Shown: piece by piece, positions 40,288 to 48,051 of the stretch | How the letters are laid out: the number at the start of each line of letters is the position of its first letter | Numbering within the stretch: position 1 is the first letter of the stretch | Assembly: GCF_004335005.1 (NCBI RefSeq) | Contig: NZ_RQRT01000007.1 | Coordinates: forward strand, 19,958 to 83,957 | Length of the DNA stretch: 64,000 nt | From: Paracoccus nototheniae | GTDB taxonomy: Bacteria; Pseudomonadota; Alphaproteobacteria; Rhodobacterales; Rhodobacteraceae | Reading direction: 5' to 3' | The notes under the pieces: model-generated | The model's input: only the letters and a program-made list of their open reading frames with translations | The model's database searches: none | What the model was told of the DNA's origin: nothing | Position numbers and translations under genes: made by a program

Positions 40288-41025
40288 CTATCGGAAACGT
40301 AGCGGCCTCTTTACGACGGGTACCGAGGACAAGCTGATCGGTGGACGGTCTTTGCCAATAATCCTGAGAACAGCCCGATCATGATGGAACTTAAGAAACT
40401 CTTGCGCTATTGCTTTGTCTGCAAAGTGGGTAGAAATTTGAGCATCTGCGGAAGCCGTGAGCGTGCCGGGCGGCACAATCTCTCCCCAACCCTTCACCTT
40501 GCGAAACTCCTTCACAATTATACCAAAGGGCGGATGTGCGTGACTTAGTTGCGCCTCGGTATATCCGACAAGATTCTCTGTAATGTCGCACGCGATTAAG
40601 CCGTCCGGCCCCGCGAAATGGTCAAATTGCCTCTGTTTCATCGCCAATAAGTCACGTGACACCGCGTTGTGGCATGCTACCGAGAATTCCTCCGCATCGC
40701 TCTTAGGGCGGCCTGCGACTGCCTGCACGTAACTGAAGTCTGTTGGAGTATCGTCGACGCGAATGACCCAGAACCCAGGGCTCGACCATCCATCGCCCTT
40801 ATTCATCCGCCGCTCAAACCGCTTAATGCCGGGACCTATCTTCGATGAGCCGTCGGAAACGAGCGAATCAAATCGTTCAAGCAGCGCAGAGAGATCGCTG
40901 TGGTCCTGATAGTCCGATATTTGATCTCCGTCGCTATAGCGTGCTAGCATTTCCCGAAAATGCTGTTCAGCAGCCTTCTTACTCTTAAATAGCTGCCCGT
41001 TCGTTAGCTCGACCGGTTTTGCCAT
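40288..41025 (-). CDS. DUF3223 (DCL-like) protein with HNH-like C-terminal region, linked to Hachiman
   Basis: A 245-residue protein. The N-terminal DCL/DUF3223 domain has LFKSKKAAEQHFREMLARYS, KIGPGIKRFERRMNKGDGWS, then FWVIRVDDTPTDFSYVQAV. The C-terminal part (LIACDITENLVGYTEAQLSH then AHPPFGIIVKEF) resembles the degenerate HNH-like C...H..H.PF pattern of bacterial DUF3223 proteins, suggesting a nuclease (inference). Its start abuts the hamB stop with no gap, so the three genes look like one operon. Confidence 0.65.
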   Translation of the reverse strand: MAKPVELTNGQLFKSKKAAEQHFREMLARYSDGDQISDYQDHSDLSALLERFDSLVSDGSSKIGPGIKRFERRMNKGDGWSSPGFWVIRVDDTPTDFSYVQAVAGRPKSDAEEFSVACHNAVSRDLLAMKQRQFDHFAGPDGLIACDITENLVGYTEAQLSHAHPPFGIIVKEFRKVKGWGEIVPPGTLTASADAQISTHFADKAIAQEFLKFHHDRAVLRIIGKDRPPISLSSVPVVKRPLRFR

Positions 41026-43635
41026 CTACTCCTCCCTTAAAATCGCTCTCGATAGTACTTTTTCACGAATTTCTCGAACCACAATGGACGGGAGACTAAG
41101 GGCATCCAACCGTTCGCGTCGATCAACGACCCATTGGATGCAGGCTGCCTCATCCAGCTGATCCAGAGCGACAATCTCATATAAAGCTACTGCGCCTATG
41201 CGTGACATGCCAAGCTCCATTAAGGAGCGCAGGGTAATGGTACTGACGCCAAATTCCAGTGCAACGCCGATATCGAGGTCTTGGTCGATAAGGTCTTCCC
41301 GGCCTATAGTATGTAGGTGCTGGTTCAGTACGTCGACATAGGCCGAAAAATAACGCGGTGCGAGAAAACGGGCAGTCCCTTCGATCATCTCAAGCGTGCT
41401 TCGGATAACACTGGCCGTATCAACCTCGCCGTCGCGCCGTTGGAGATACTCCAGTCGCTTACGGATAATCGTCGGCAGGGAGAAGCCCTTTAGCCATTGC
41501 AGCACCGTCAGAGCGTGAAGCGGAATCAAGGTCTTCGGCACAAATACGGTCAAGACATTGTCGTTGATCCGTTCCATCATGTTCGAGAAACGCTGATACG
41601 CGTCGTCGCTTTCCGAAGGTGCAGCCAGCAGATCTTCCGGCGATCCACCGTAAGCCCGGAAGTAGGCCAGCAGGGTTTGCAGCCCGATCAAGCTGACTCC
41701 AGGATTTCTAGCGCCGATGTCGGCAGCGAGGTCAAGGCCATCGGTCGCTTTCGCGAGTGCCTGCTCTAGCCGTTGCACGTTTGCAGGAGACTGGCGCTTT
41801 GCCCATGGCGCATCTGTCAGTGACCGGTCGCGGACATAGGCGGTCGCGAGATAAGCGCTTACCTGTTCAAAGGCGCGGACCTGATCAGGATCGAGGTCAA
41901 CGCCCAAGGGGCGCTGTTCTATATAGGCAGTGAGTTCGTCGAGCTTCGACAGCGCAGTATCGGTTTCTCTCCGGATAGGATATCGGGTGCGTTGGGGAAC
42001 GCCCGACGGCCAAGCTTTTGGGTCCGATGCGTCGATGCATATGATATTGCCTTGAAATTCATCGCCCCATCTGCCCGCTCTGCCGGCAAGGTTCCAGAAA
42101 TCCTGCGGCTCCATCGGCGTCTTCTTTCCCTTGCGGGGTCCGCGAACCACGATCGTTCTGCAGGAGAGGTTAACGCCCTCGATGAGTGTGGATGTACAAA
42201 CCAAGAATTTCAGCTTTCCTGTCTTGAACAGGCGCTCAACTTCTAGGCGGATCAACGAGGGCATGTTTCCATAGTGGAAAGCGACCCCGACCTCCACCAA
42301 TGGACCAAGGCTATAGCTTCGATGTACACATTTCCGGGCCAAATCTGAAAGGTCAGCTAGTTCCTGGTCGATCTCTTTCGCTTTCGGCAGTAGCTGACTG
42401 ATGAGCTCGGCGACATGTTCAGCTTCCGCTGCTCCATTGGTGTAAACCAGCGTGCCGCCCCGCTCACCGATCGCTGCTGCAATGAAGGCGAGCCTCTTTG
42501 ACAGTGAACCCGGCTTACTCGCAAGTGTCAGGGTCCCGAGAGGCAGATACTCCTCATTGTGCCGGAACTTCAGCGCCCATTTGAGAGGCTTTGCCGGGAC
42601 CTGATGCGCGACCACGATGTTTTGCAACACGGTCGCCACATCACTGTCGATTGCTATGGTCGGCGTGGTCTCCGGCGCGTCCTCGAGCAGCACTTCAGGA
42701 TTTTGCGTGGCCGGGCTTACAAACGTGACACGCATTTCGGGGCTTGATCGGAGAAGTCGCTCGATAGCGTCCTGAAGGATGACGCCGCGCTGCGGATCAC
42801 CAATCTTGTGCGCCTCATCCACAACGACGAGATCGATATCGATGCGCTCATGCAAAAGGTTAGCTAGAAGATGTAATCGCTCTTGAGTGAAGACAAACAC
42901 GCATCGCCTACCGGATTTCGCCGCAGCGGCATATTTCTGTGCTGAGGGCAGCGACGAAATCTCGATGTCGAGCCCGGACTGCACGGCAACCTCTGCCAGT
43001 GACGATTCGATCTCCGAGACGAGGGCGCGTGTCGGTGCGAGATAGACTGCCCGCTTAATCTTTTCTGTCGCGATGCAATCTACAAGCCATTTCAACACGA
43101 GGAAGGTCTTGCCGGATGCAGTGGGAGCAGAGGCGGACAGCCAAGCCCTCTCCTGACCAGCAGCGCGCCAAAATTCGAGCTGAAACTCGTTAACCTGCAA
43201 GCGCTCTCCCGTCGCCTCTAGAAGAATGGAATTCTCAAGTTGCTTGCGCTGTTCCTCAATCCGAAGCGCGACACCCAGCCTCGCTTCCAGATCGGGCTTC
43301 AATCGCCCGCGCTTTTCAGCAAGTGCCACCGAACGGCGATTTGAAAGCTTGTCGAATAGCACCGCGGCTGCATCGCGGATCGGGTCTGTCGTCGGTAGCA
43401 GCATTGCGCCGGTGGCTATACGCAGACTTGCCTCGCGATGCAGGCGCTTCTTTGAACGTGCAAGGATGCTCGCACCTAAGAGGAGGCGGGGCCAATCGAA
43501 CTTGATTTCCGCTAACGTGGGTTCCTGGGCAACGTTGTCTAATTCTAAGAGTGCGGTGACCATGCCGAGCTGCTGCAACTCGCCCCGCAATGATGTGTCG
43601 TAAAGCCAATCCTGGAGTTCTGTCTCAGACATCAA
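41026..43635 (-). CDS. hamB: HamB-like DEAD/DEAH helicase (Hachiman defence)
   Basis: An 869-residue superfamily 2 helicase. Walker A is SAPTASGKTFLVLKWL, DEAH box LVVVDEAHKIGD, motif III FVSPATQNPE, and motif VI QDFWNLAGRAGRWG, the Ski2-like NLAGRAGR form; a long helical C-terminal domain follows. Size, motif style and the upstream DUF1837 partner match HamB of the Hachiman anti-phage system, in which the helicase senses DNA ends and releases the HamA nuclease. It overlaps hamA by 4 bp. Confidence 0.85.
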   Translation of the reverse strand: MMSETELQDWLYDTSLRGELQQLGMVTALLELDNVAQEPTLAEIKFDWPRLLLGASILARSKKRLHREASLRIATGAMLLPTTDPIRDAAAVLFDKLSNRRSVALAEKRGRLKPDLEARLGVALRIEEQRKQLENSILLEATGERLQVNEFQLEFWRAAGQERAWLSASAPTASGKTFLVLKWLVDCIATEKIKRAVYLAPTRALVSEIESSLAEVAVQSGLDIEISSLPSAQKYAAAAKSGRRCVFVFTQERLHLLANLLHERIDIDLVVVDEAHKIGDPQRGVILQDAIERLLRSSPEMRVTFVSPATQNPEVLLEDAPETTPTIAIDSDVATVLQNIVVAHQVPAKPLKWALKFRHNEEYLPLGTLTLASKPGSLSKRLAFIAAAIGERGGTLVYTNGAAEAEHVAELISQLLPKAKEIDQELADLSDLARKCVHRSYSLGPLVEVGVAFHYGNMPSLIRLEVERLFKTGKLKFLVCTSTLIEGVNLSCRTIVVRGPRKGKKTPMEPQDFWNLAGRAGRWGDEFQGNIICIDASDPKAWPSGVPQRTRYPIRRETDTALSKLDELTAYIEQRPLGVDLDPDQVRAFEQVSAYLATAYVRDRSLTDAPWAKRQSPANVQRLEQALAKATDGLDLAADIGARNPGVSLIGLQTLLAYFRAYGGSPEDLLAAPSESDDAYQRFSNMMERINDNVLTVFVPKTLIPLHALTVLQWLKGFSLPTIIRKRLEYLQRRDGEVDTASVIRSTLEMIEGTARFLAPRYFSAYVDVLNQHLHTIGREDLIDQDLDIGVALEFGVSTITLRSLMELGMSRIGAVALYEIVALDQLDEAACIQWVVDRRERLDALSLPSIVVREIREKVLSRAILREE

Positions 43636-44573
43636 CGCCCCATCGCGTCAAGGAACGCTTCTCTGAATTTATCGACGGATGGAAGCGGCAGACAGAGGAA
43701 GTGGATATCGAGATGCTGAAGCTTTTCCTCGGTCAGCCTTCGACCGACCGATGCGGACCATCCCTCAAGTCCCTTTTTCGCGGCAGTTACCAGATCGTCC
43801 AACACACCCGGCCCATCATCGGCAGGATAAAATTCGGCATTGAAGCCGACCAACGCTACGCCGCAATACTCCACCCTGTTCGACATGGGCGAGCTTGTGT
43901 CGAAGAAGCGACGGAAGGCTGCTGACAATTCCGGATCGCCAAGATCTGCCTTGTCGCTCAAAAGCACTAGATCTCGCTCCCTTGACGAACCGATATGATC
44001 TTCTTCAATTAAAAATGGCGCCAGTGAGCTGAGGCAGTCCCGGATCGCATCAGTCGGATCCTTGTAGACTTTGGATTCTCCCCAGAAAAGTTTTAGCTTA
44101 CCGTCGTCGGAGACCGATGCGTAGACGCCGTCTGCACCGTGATAGTGCATGCGACTGTCGGTCTTGAGGTCCATCTTGCAGAGAACATGTGGGATGCCCA
44201 AGAAACGTTCCGCCAGAAGGAACAGAAGCATTTCCCCGCCTTCCCCGGTCTTGGCGAGGTCGGTGAACACAGCTCTTGCTTTTTCATGGAGAGCTGCGAC
44301 GGCCGATGTGGATCGGAACTTGGCATCACGCCGCCTCGCTTCTTCAATGCGAGTACGTGGAATTGCATAATCAGCAGCGGCGTGGCGCATGAATTCAGCC
44401 AACCGCTTTATCTTGATTTTGCCGTTTCCATCGGTCGTCAAGCAATGGCAATAAACTGTGACCTTGTGGCCATCGATCACGATATCGCGTTCGACGAGAT
44501 GTAAGTGAACACTCAACTCGTCCGGATCGCCCGACAAAATCGCGTCGAGCTCTGCACCGGTGATCTCTGCCAT
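43632..44573 (-). CDS. hamA: HamA-like DUF1837 nuclease (Hachiman defence)
   Basis: A protein of about 313 residues with PD-(D/E)xK nuclease features: GEGGEMLLFLLAERFLGIPH (Glu), MHYHGADGVYA (Asp) and LFWGESKVYKD (the E-x-K of the active site). DUF1837 defines HamA, the effector nuclease of Hachiman, which degrades DNA when freed from HamB. The ATG at 44573 is preferred over an upstream in-frame TTG; the SD is weak. It is first of the minus-strand defence operon. Confidence 0.82.
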   Translation of the reverse strand: MAEITGAELDAILSGDPDELSVHLHLVERDIVIDGHKVTVYCHCLTTDGNGKIKIKRLAEFMRHAAADYAIPRTRIEEARRRDAKFRSTSAVAALHEKARAVFTDLAKTGEGGEMLLFLLAERFLGIPHVLCKMDLKTDSRMHYHGADGVYASVSDDGKLKLFWGESKVYKDPTDAIRDCLSSLAPFLIEEDHIGSSRERDLVLLSDKADLGDPELSAAFRRFFDTSSPMSNRVEYCGVALVGFNAEFYPADDGPGVLDDLVTAAKKGLEGWSASVGRRLTEEKLQHLDIHFLCLPLPSVDKFREAFLDAMGR

Positions 44574-44603
44574 GTCGCCGCATTCCCAAATAATCGATTG
44601 CAA

Positions 44604-45089
44604 TCATATTGCGAACCAGACCCCCGCACTGCAAGTCTGAGGAGATGAAAGAACACTGCTATCCTTGTGAATCATGCGGCACGACAGGAGCCCGGTTGGT
44701 TTTTTCGCTGATCGACGCAGGTAGCACAATCGCCCGACGCGCGGAGCCTTCATCTCGCGAAGCGGGGCTGGCGATTACGGTGGTCACTGCCAGCCCTTCC
44801 TCACGGTAGATGCAATAGACTTGGCTGATGCTGGAAAGCTCTCCCTCGCGGCGCATTTCTGCGTAGAGCCGCCGATAGCAGCACTGCTGCCGCTCGTTGG
44901 CCACCCCCGCGTGTTTTGCTACTTTACCCCTCGAAGGACGGCTTTAGAGAGTGCGGCAACGCAGCATCCTGTCCGCGCAACTGGCGGCTTTGGGCCGCGC
45001 AGTTCATGCTGTGCCTGCATTCGTTGCACACTGCACGAAGGGCGGCTTCGCAGCTCAAACCAGACGGTGGCGAAGGCATGCCCTGCCGA
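44604..45089. other. Relic-containing gap between the SRAP gene and hamA
   Basis: Apart from the IS3-type fragment, no intact gene is supported in these ~485 bp. A short plus-strand ORF from 44645 (MKEHCYPCESCGTT...) runs antisense to the relic and lacks an SD. The stretch probably holds the hamA promoter near 44600-44650. Confidence 0.4.
44767..44904 (-). pseudogene. IS3-family transposase (OrfB) fragment
   Basis: Translated on the minus strand, this gives NERQQCCYRRLYAEMRREGE then QVYCIYREEGLAV, matching the N-terminal part of IS3/IS407-type OrfB (N-E-R-x-R-x-G-Y-R-R-L...L-x-R-E-G...Y-R-E-E-x-L). The catalytic DDE core is absent and the frame continues into unrelated sequence, so it is a relic. 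It marks past transposition beside the defence locus. Confidence 0.6.
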
Positions 45090-45707
45090 CTAGATCGGTT
45101 CTTCAATCAGCTTCAGTGCACCGTCTGGCAGCGGACGTTGTAGTTCGGGCGCTGCGATCCCACCAAGCCAAGCGTCCCATTCCTCCGGCTTCGTCAGGAT
45201 AACGGGCATGGCCTTGGGATGGATCTCGCCTACCTCTGCATTGGGTGGGCTGGTGAGAAAGGCGAACAGATCGTCTGTCGTTTCCCCGTCCTTCACTTTG
45301 CGAACTGATTTCCAGCCGCGTGTCTCGATCCCGGCAAAGAAGATCGGCTTGTCATCCACCGGCGCGAACCACTGGAAACCTTTGCCCTTGCCTCTTGGCT
45401 CCGAAAAGCTCGTCAGCGGCACCAAACAACGATGATCGCGGCCAAGCCAGCGGCGCCAGTGCGGCGAAGACAGGTTGCGAATGTTGGTGACGCCCGGATC
45501 ACGTTCGGTCTTTAAGACACTGCGCGGTGATGGCATTCCCCATCGCGCCTTGACCAGCTCTGGGCCATCCTCGCCGTTGCGAATGATCGGCGCCCATTGG
45601 TCAGGATAAACCCGGCTAGGTTCGAGATTACCCGCTTGGTCGTTCAGGCCCTTGAACAGCCGTCGCATGGCCTCCTGGGGCATGGTGGCGCTGTAAAGGT
45701 TGCACAT
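45090..45707 (-). CDS. SRAP/YedK-family abasic-site DNA-protein crosslink protein
   Basis: A 205-residue protein that begins MCNLYSAT, so Cys2 becomes the N-terminal catalytic cysteine after Met removal. Other conserved blocks are VYPDQWAPII, RWGMPSP, TNIRNLSSPHW, HRCLVPLTSFSEP and HPKAMPVIL. HMCES/YedK proteins bind abasic sites in single-stranded DNA and protect them through a covalent link. It lies 100 bp downstream of the umuC 3' part on the same strand, forming an SOS-type locus. Confidence 0.88.
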   Translation of the reverse strand: MCNLYSATMPQEAMRRLFKGLNDQAGNLEPSRVYPDQWAPIIRNGEDGPELVKARWGMPSPRSVLKTERDPGVTNIRNLSSPHWRRWLGRDHRCLVPLTSFSEPRGKGKGFQWFAPVDDKPIFFAGIETRGWKSVRKVKDGETTDDLFAFLTSPPNAEVGEIHPKAMPVILTKPEEWDAWLGGIAAPELQRPLPDGALKLIEEPI

Positions 45708-45807
45708 GCACTCGCCTTTCGAGATGACGGGCCTCATTTGAGGGCCCAGCCTATTTTGGGTCAAGCTAAACCACCGCCCCCGCTGCCACCATTTTGCATG
45801 AACCTGC

Positions 45808-46954
45808 CTAGAGTTGGATAATCGGAAGCTCGCTGATCCTTGTGGTGTATCGAGGCGATCGATGATCGGCTTTTGTCACCCATGACCGGCTGACGCCTTC
45901 CCGCGCCAACACCATCGTCTTCTTTCCAAAGCGGTCATTGATCGCATCGAGCGCGTCCGTCAGGCGCGCATCGCGCGGTCGATCCGGGGGGAACAGCATG
46001 ACGGGCTGGTCGGCCTCGGCCAGCAGGTCATCAAGGATGATCCCGGCCTTGGTATAACCATAGCCATTTCCGGACGTGTCGCCCTTCCACCCCCGCCGCG
46101 CAGCGGCCACCGCGGCGTCCACCAGATCGAACGTATGGTTCGACATGGGCCGCAGGCGAATGCTGCGGGATGCGGAATGGCGCGGCCTGTCAGGCTTGTG
46201 CGGATTGGTGTGGTAGAAAACCGTCATCGTGCCAGCCACCAAACCATGCTTGCGCAGCTTCTCGGCGGCGCGGGTGGCGTGGGCGGCGATGGCCTGAGCC
46301 AGCACGTCGAAGCTGGTCATGGGCGTTCCCGCAGAGCGGGTAACGGCCATGCCTTTGCGCTGCGGCGGCACGTCTTCAAAATCAATACAGGAAACGCCCC
46401 GCAGCTCGGCCACCAGCCGTTCCAGAACGACAGTGCCGATCTTGCGCCCAAGGGCCAAAGGCAGGTCGCGCAGCTCGGCAGCAGAGTTTATCCCTTGAGC
46501 CTTCAGCTTGGCCTCGGTCGCGGACCCGACGCCCCAGATTTCCCCGATGGGAATGCGGCGCATCACATAGTCCCGCACGTCCTGGTCCATCAGGTTGCAG
46601 ACCCCGGAAAATATCGGGTTCTTTTTTGCGGCGTAGTTCGCCAGCTTGGCAAGCGTCTTGGTGGGCGCGATGCCGACGCAGGTTGGGATGCCCGTTTCGG
46701 TCCTGACGGCATCCCGCATCCGGGCAGCATAGGCCTCTATGCGATCCCCGAAGCCGCCCAGGTCAACGAACGTCTCGTCTATCGAATACACATCAAGGCG
46801 CGGGGAATAGCTGTGCAGGACTTCCACCACGCGGCGGCTGAGGTCGCCATAGAGGGTATAGTTCGAGGATAGCGCCTTGACCCCATGTCGCTTCATCAGA
46901 TCCCGCATTTTGAAAACAGGTTCGCCCATCTTGATCCCAAGGGCTTTGGCTTCG
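45808..46954 (-). pseudogene. umuC: umuC-like Y-family DNA polymerase, 3' part (split by the island)
   Basis: This contains an intact open frame from ATG 46929 (373 codons) plus about eight more umuC codons upstream (EAKALGIK). DNA polymerase V features are visible: YSIDETFVDL with the catalytic Asp-Glu, GIAPTKTLAKLANYAAKKNP, and GEIWGVG. The first ~50 residues, including the [13 protein letters not shown] block with an essential Asp, are missing here and lie at 59216-59364. Joining the parts restores ...ARSD-EAKALG... in frame. The truncated protein could still be made from ATG 46929 but would lack a metal ligand. Confidence 0.88.
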
Positions 46955-47022
46955 CTGTTACGCGGAATTGACGGAGGACAAGTTATGCACCTCCTGTCAC
47001 CATGGCAGGGTGAGGTGAGGTC

Positions 47023-48051
47023 ATGTCACAGCAGACAGATATACAGATTGAAAGCTGGATCGCGCTACAACGCGATCTTGGAAAAGCGCCGAACACTGTT
47101 GCCGCCTATGAACGGGGAGTGCGCGATTTTGCAGCATTCTGCTGCATGAAGGGTATCGATCTTTTTGCTGCGCGAAAGGGTACGATTGCCGCGTATCTTC
47201 ATCACCTATGCGCCCGCCCCCCGGGGGGCGGGCGCATAGGTGATGAAGGCCGCTCGCTCACACGGTCAACAATGATGGCAAATGCCTCATTGCGGCACAG
47301 ACTGACAATTATACGGCTGTTCTACGATCATCTCATGGAGGAGGGGATGCGCAGTACAAATCCTGTACCGCGAGGCCGCAGGGGATCCATTGATGGAGCT
47401 CGCCATCAGGCCACACGTGGCATGGTAGCGGTTCACCGATCACTTCCCTGGATTCCTTCTGAGGAGCAGTGGCGAACGGTACTCGACGCGGCGCGGATCG
47501 AGCCGATCCGCAACCGCCTCATGCTGGCACTCGCCTATGACTGCGCGCTACGGCGCGAGGAGCTATGCGCGCTGGAAACGTCAGATATAGACCCGGCGCA
47601 GAGACTGATAACAATCCGCGCTGAAACAACAAAGACGAAGGCTGGTCGCGTCGTCCCTTACTCTGCCGTCACCGGGGAGTTGCTTGCCGTATATCTCGGC
47701 GAACGTCGTGCTTTAAGCCGCGCAAGAGGGCCGCTCTTTCTGTCGACGTCTCCGCGAAACCGCACGATGCCAATTAGCAAATGGACGTGGTCCAAGGTCG
47801 TTCGTGCCTTGGGCATTCGGGCGGGCGAGCCGAAGCTAGGCACTCACACGATGCGGCATCTGTGCTTGACCGATCTGGCTAGGGTAGGGTGGGACATACA
47901 TGAGATTGCCCGCTTTGCTGGCCACCGGAGTGTGCAGACGACGCTGCTTTACATCCACCTCAGTGCGCGTGACTTGTCAGCCAAGTTCGCTGCCACCGCC
48001 GCAGAATTACACCAAGCGCGCCTCGCCTCCATCGCGGAGGTGTCAAAATGA
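47023..48051 (+). CDS. Tyrosine recombinase (TnpA/XerC-like) of the island
   Basis: A 342-residue integrase. The N-terminal SAM-like core-binding domain has TVAAYERGVRDFAAFC. The catalytic residues are in CALRREELCALE (Arg), HTMRHLCLTDLA (His-x-x-Arg) and AGHRSVQTTLLYIHLS (His and nucleophile Tyr). It cuts and rejoins DNA at the element ends. A 52-bp perfect palindrome (47197-47248) is embedded in the coding sequence and adds the odd stretch CARPPGGGRIGDEG. It overlaps the second recombinase by 4 bp. Confidence 0.88.
   Translation: MSQQTDIQIESWIALQRDLGKAPNTVAAYERGVRDFAAFCCMKGIDLFAARKGTIAAYLHHLCARPPGGGRIGDEGRSLTRSTMMANASLRHRLTIIRLFYDHLMEEGMRSTNPVPRGRRGSIDGARHQATRGMVAVHRSLPWIPSEEQWRTVLDAARIEPIRNRLMLALAYDCALRREELCALETSDIDPAQRLITIRAETTKTKAGRVVPYSAVTGELLAVYLGERRALSRARGPLFLSTSPRNRTMPISKWTWSKVVRALGIRAGEPKLGTHTMRHLCLTDLARVGWDIHEIARFAGHRSVQTTLLYIHLSARDLSAKFAATAAELHQARLASIAEVSK
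47197..47248. repeat. 52-bp perfect palindrome inside the integrase gene
   Basis: Bases 47197-47222 are exactly the reverse complement of 47223-47248, with no spacer (CTTCATCACCTATGCGCCCG... meeting at CCCCCC/GGGGGG). It lies between the core-binding and catalytic domains and keeps the frame open. Perfect spacerless palindromes of this length are rare in stable DNA. Confidence 0.9.

Noticed and set aside
44645..44809. Small zinc-ribbon gene (MKEHCYPCESCGTT...) on the plus strand
   Set aside because: It lies antisense to the IS3 relic, lacks an SD, and only one CxxC is present.
46958..46970. Classical IS or Tn3-type terminal inverted repeat with 5-bp target duplication
   Set aside because: The flanks share only TCG (3 bp) and the repeats are imperfect and offset, which fits tyrosine-recombinase chemistry better than a DDE transposase.
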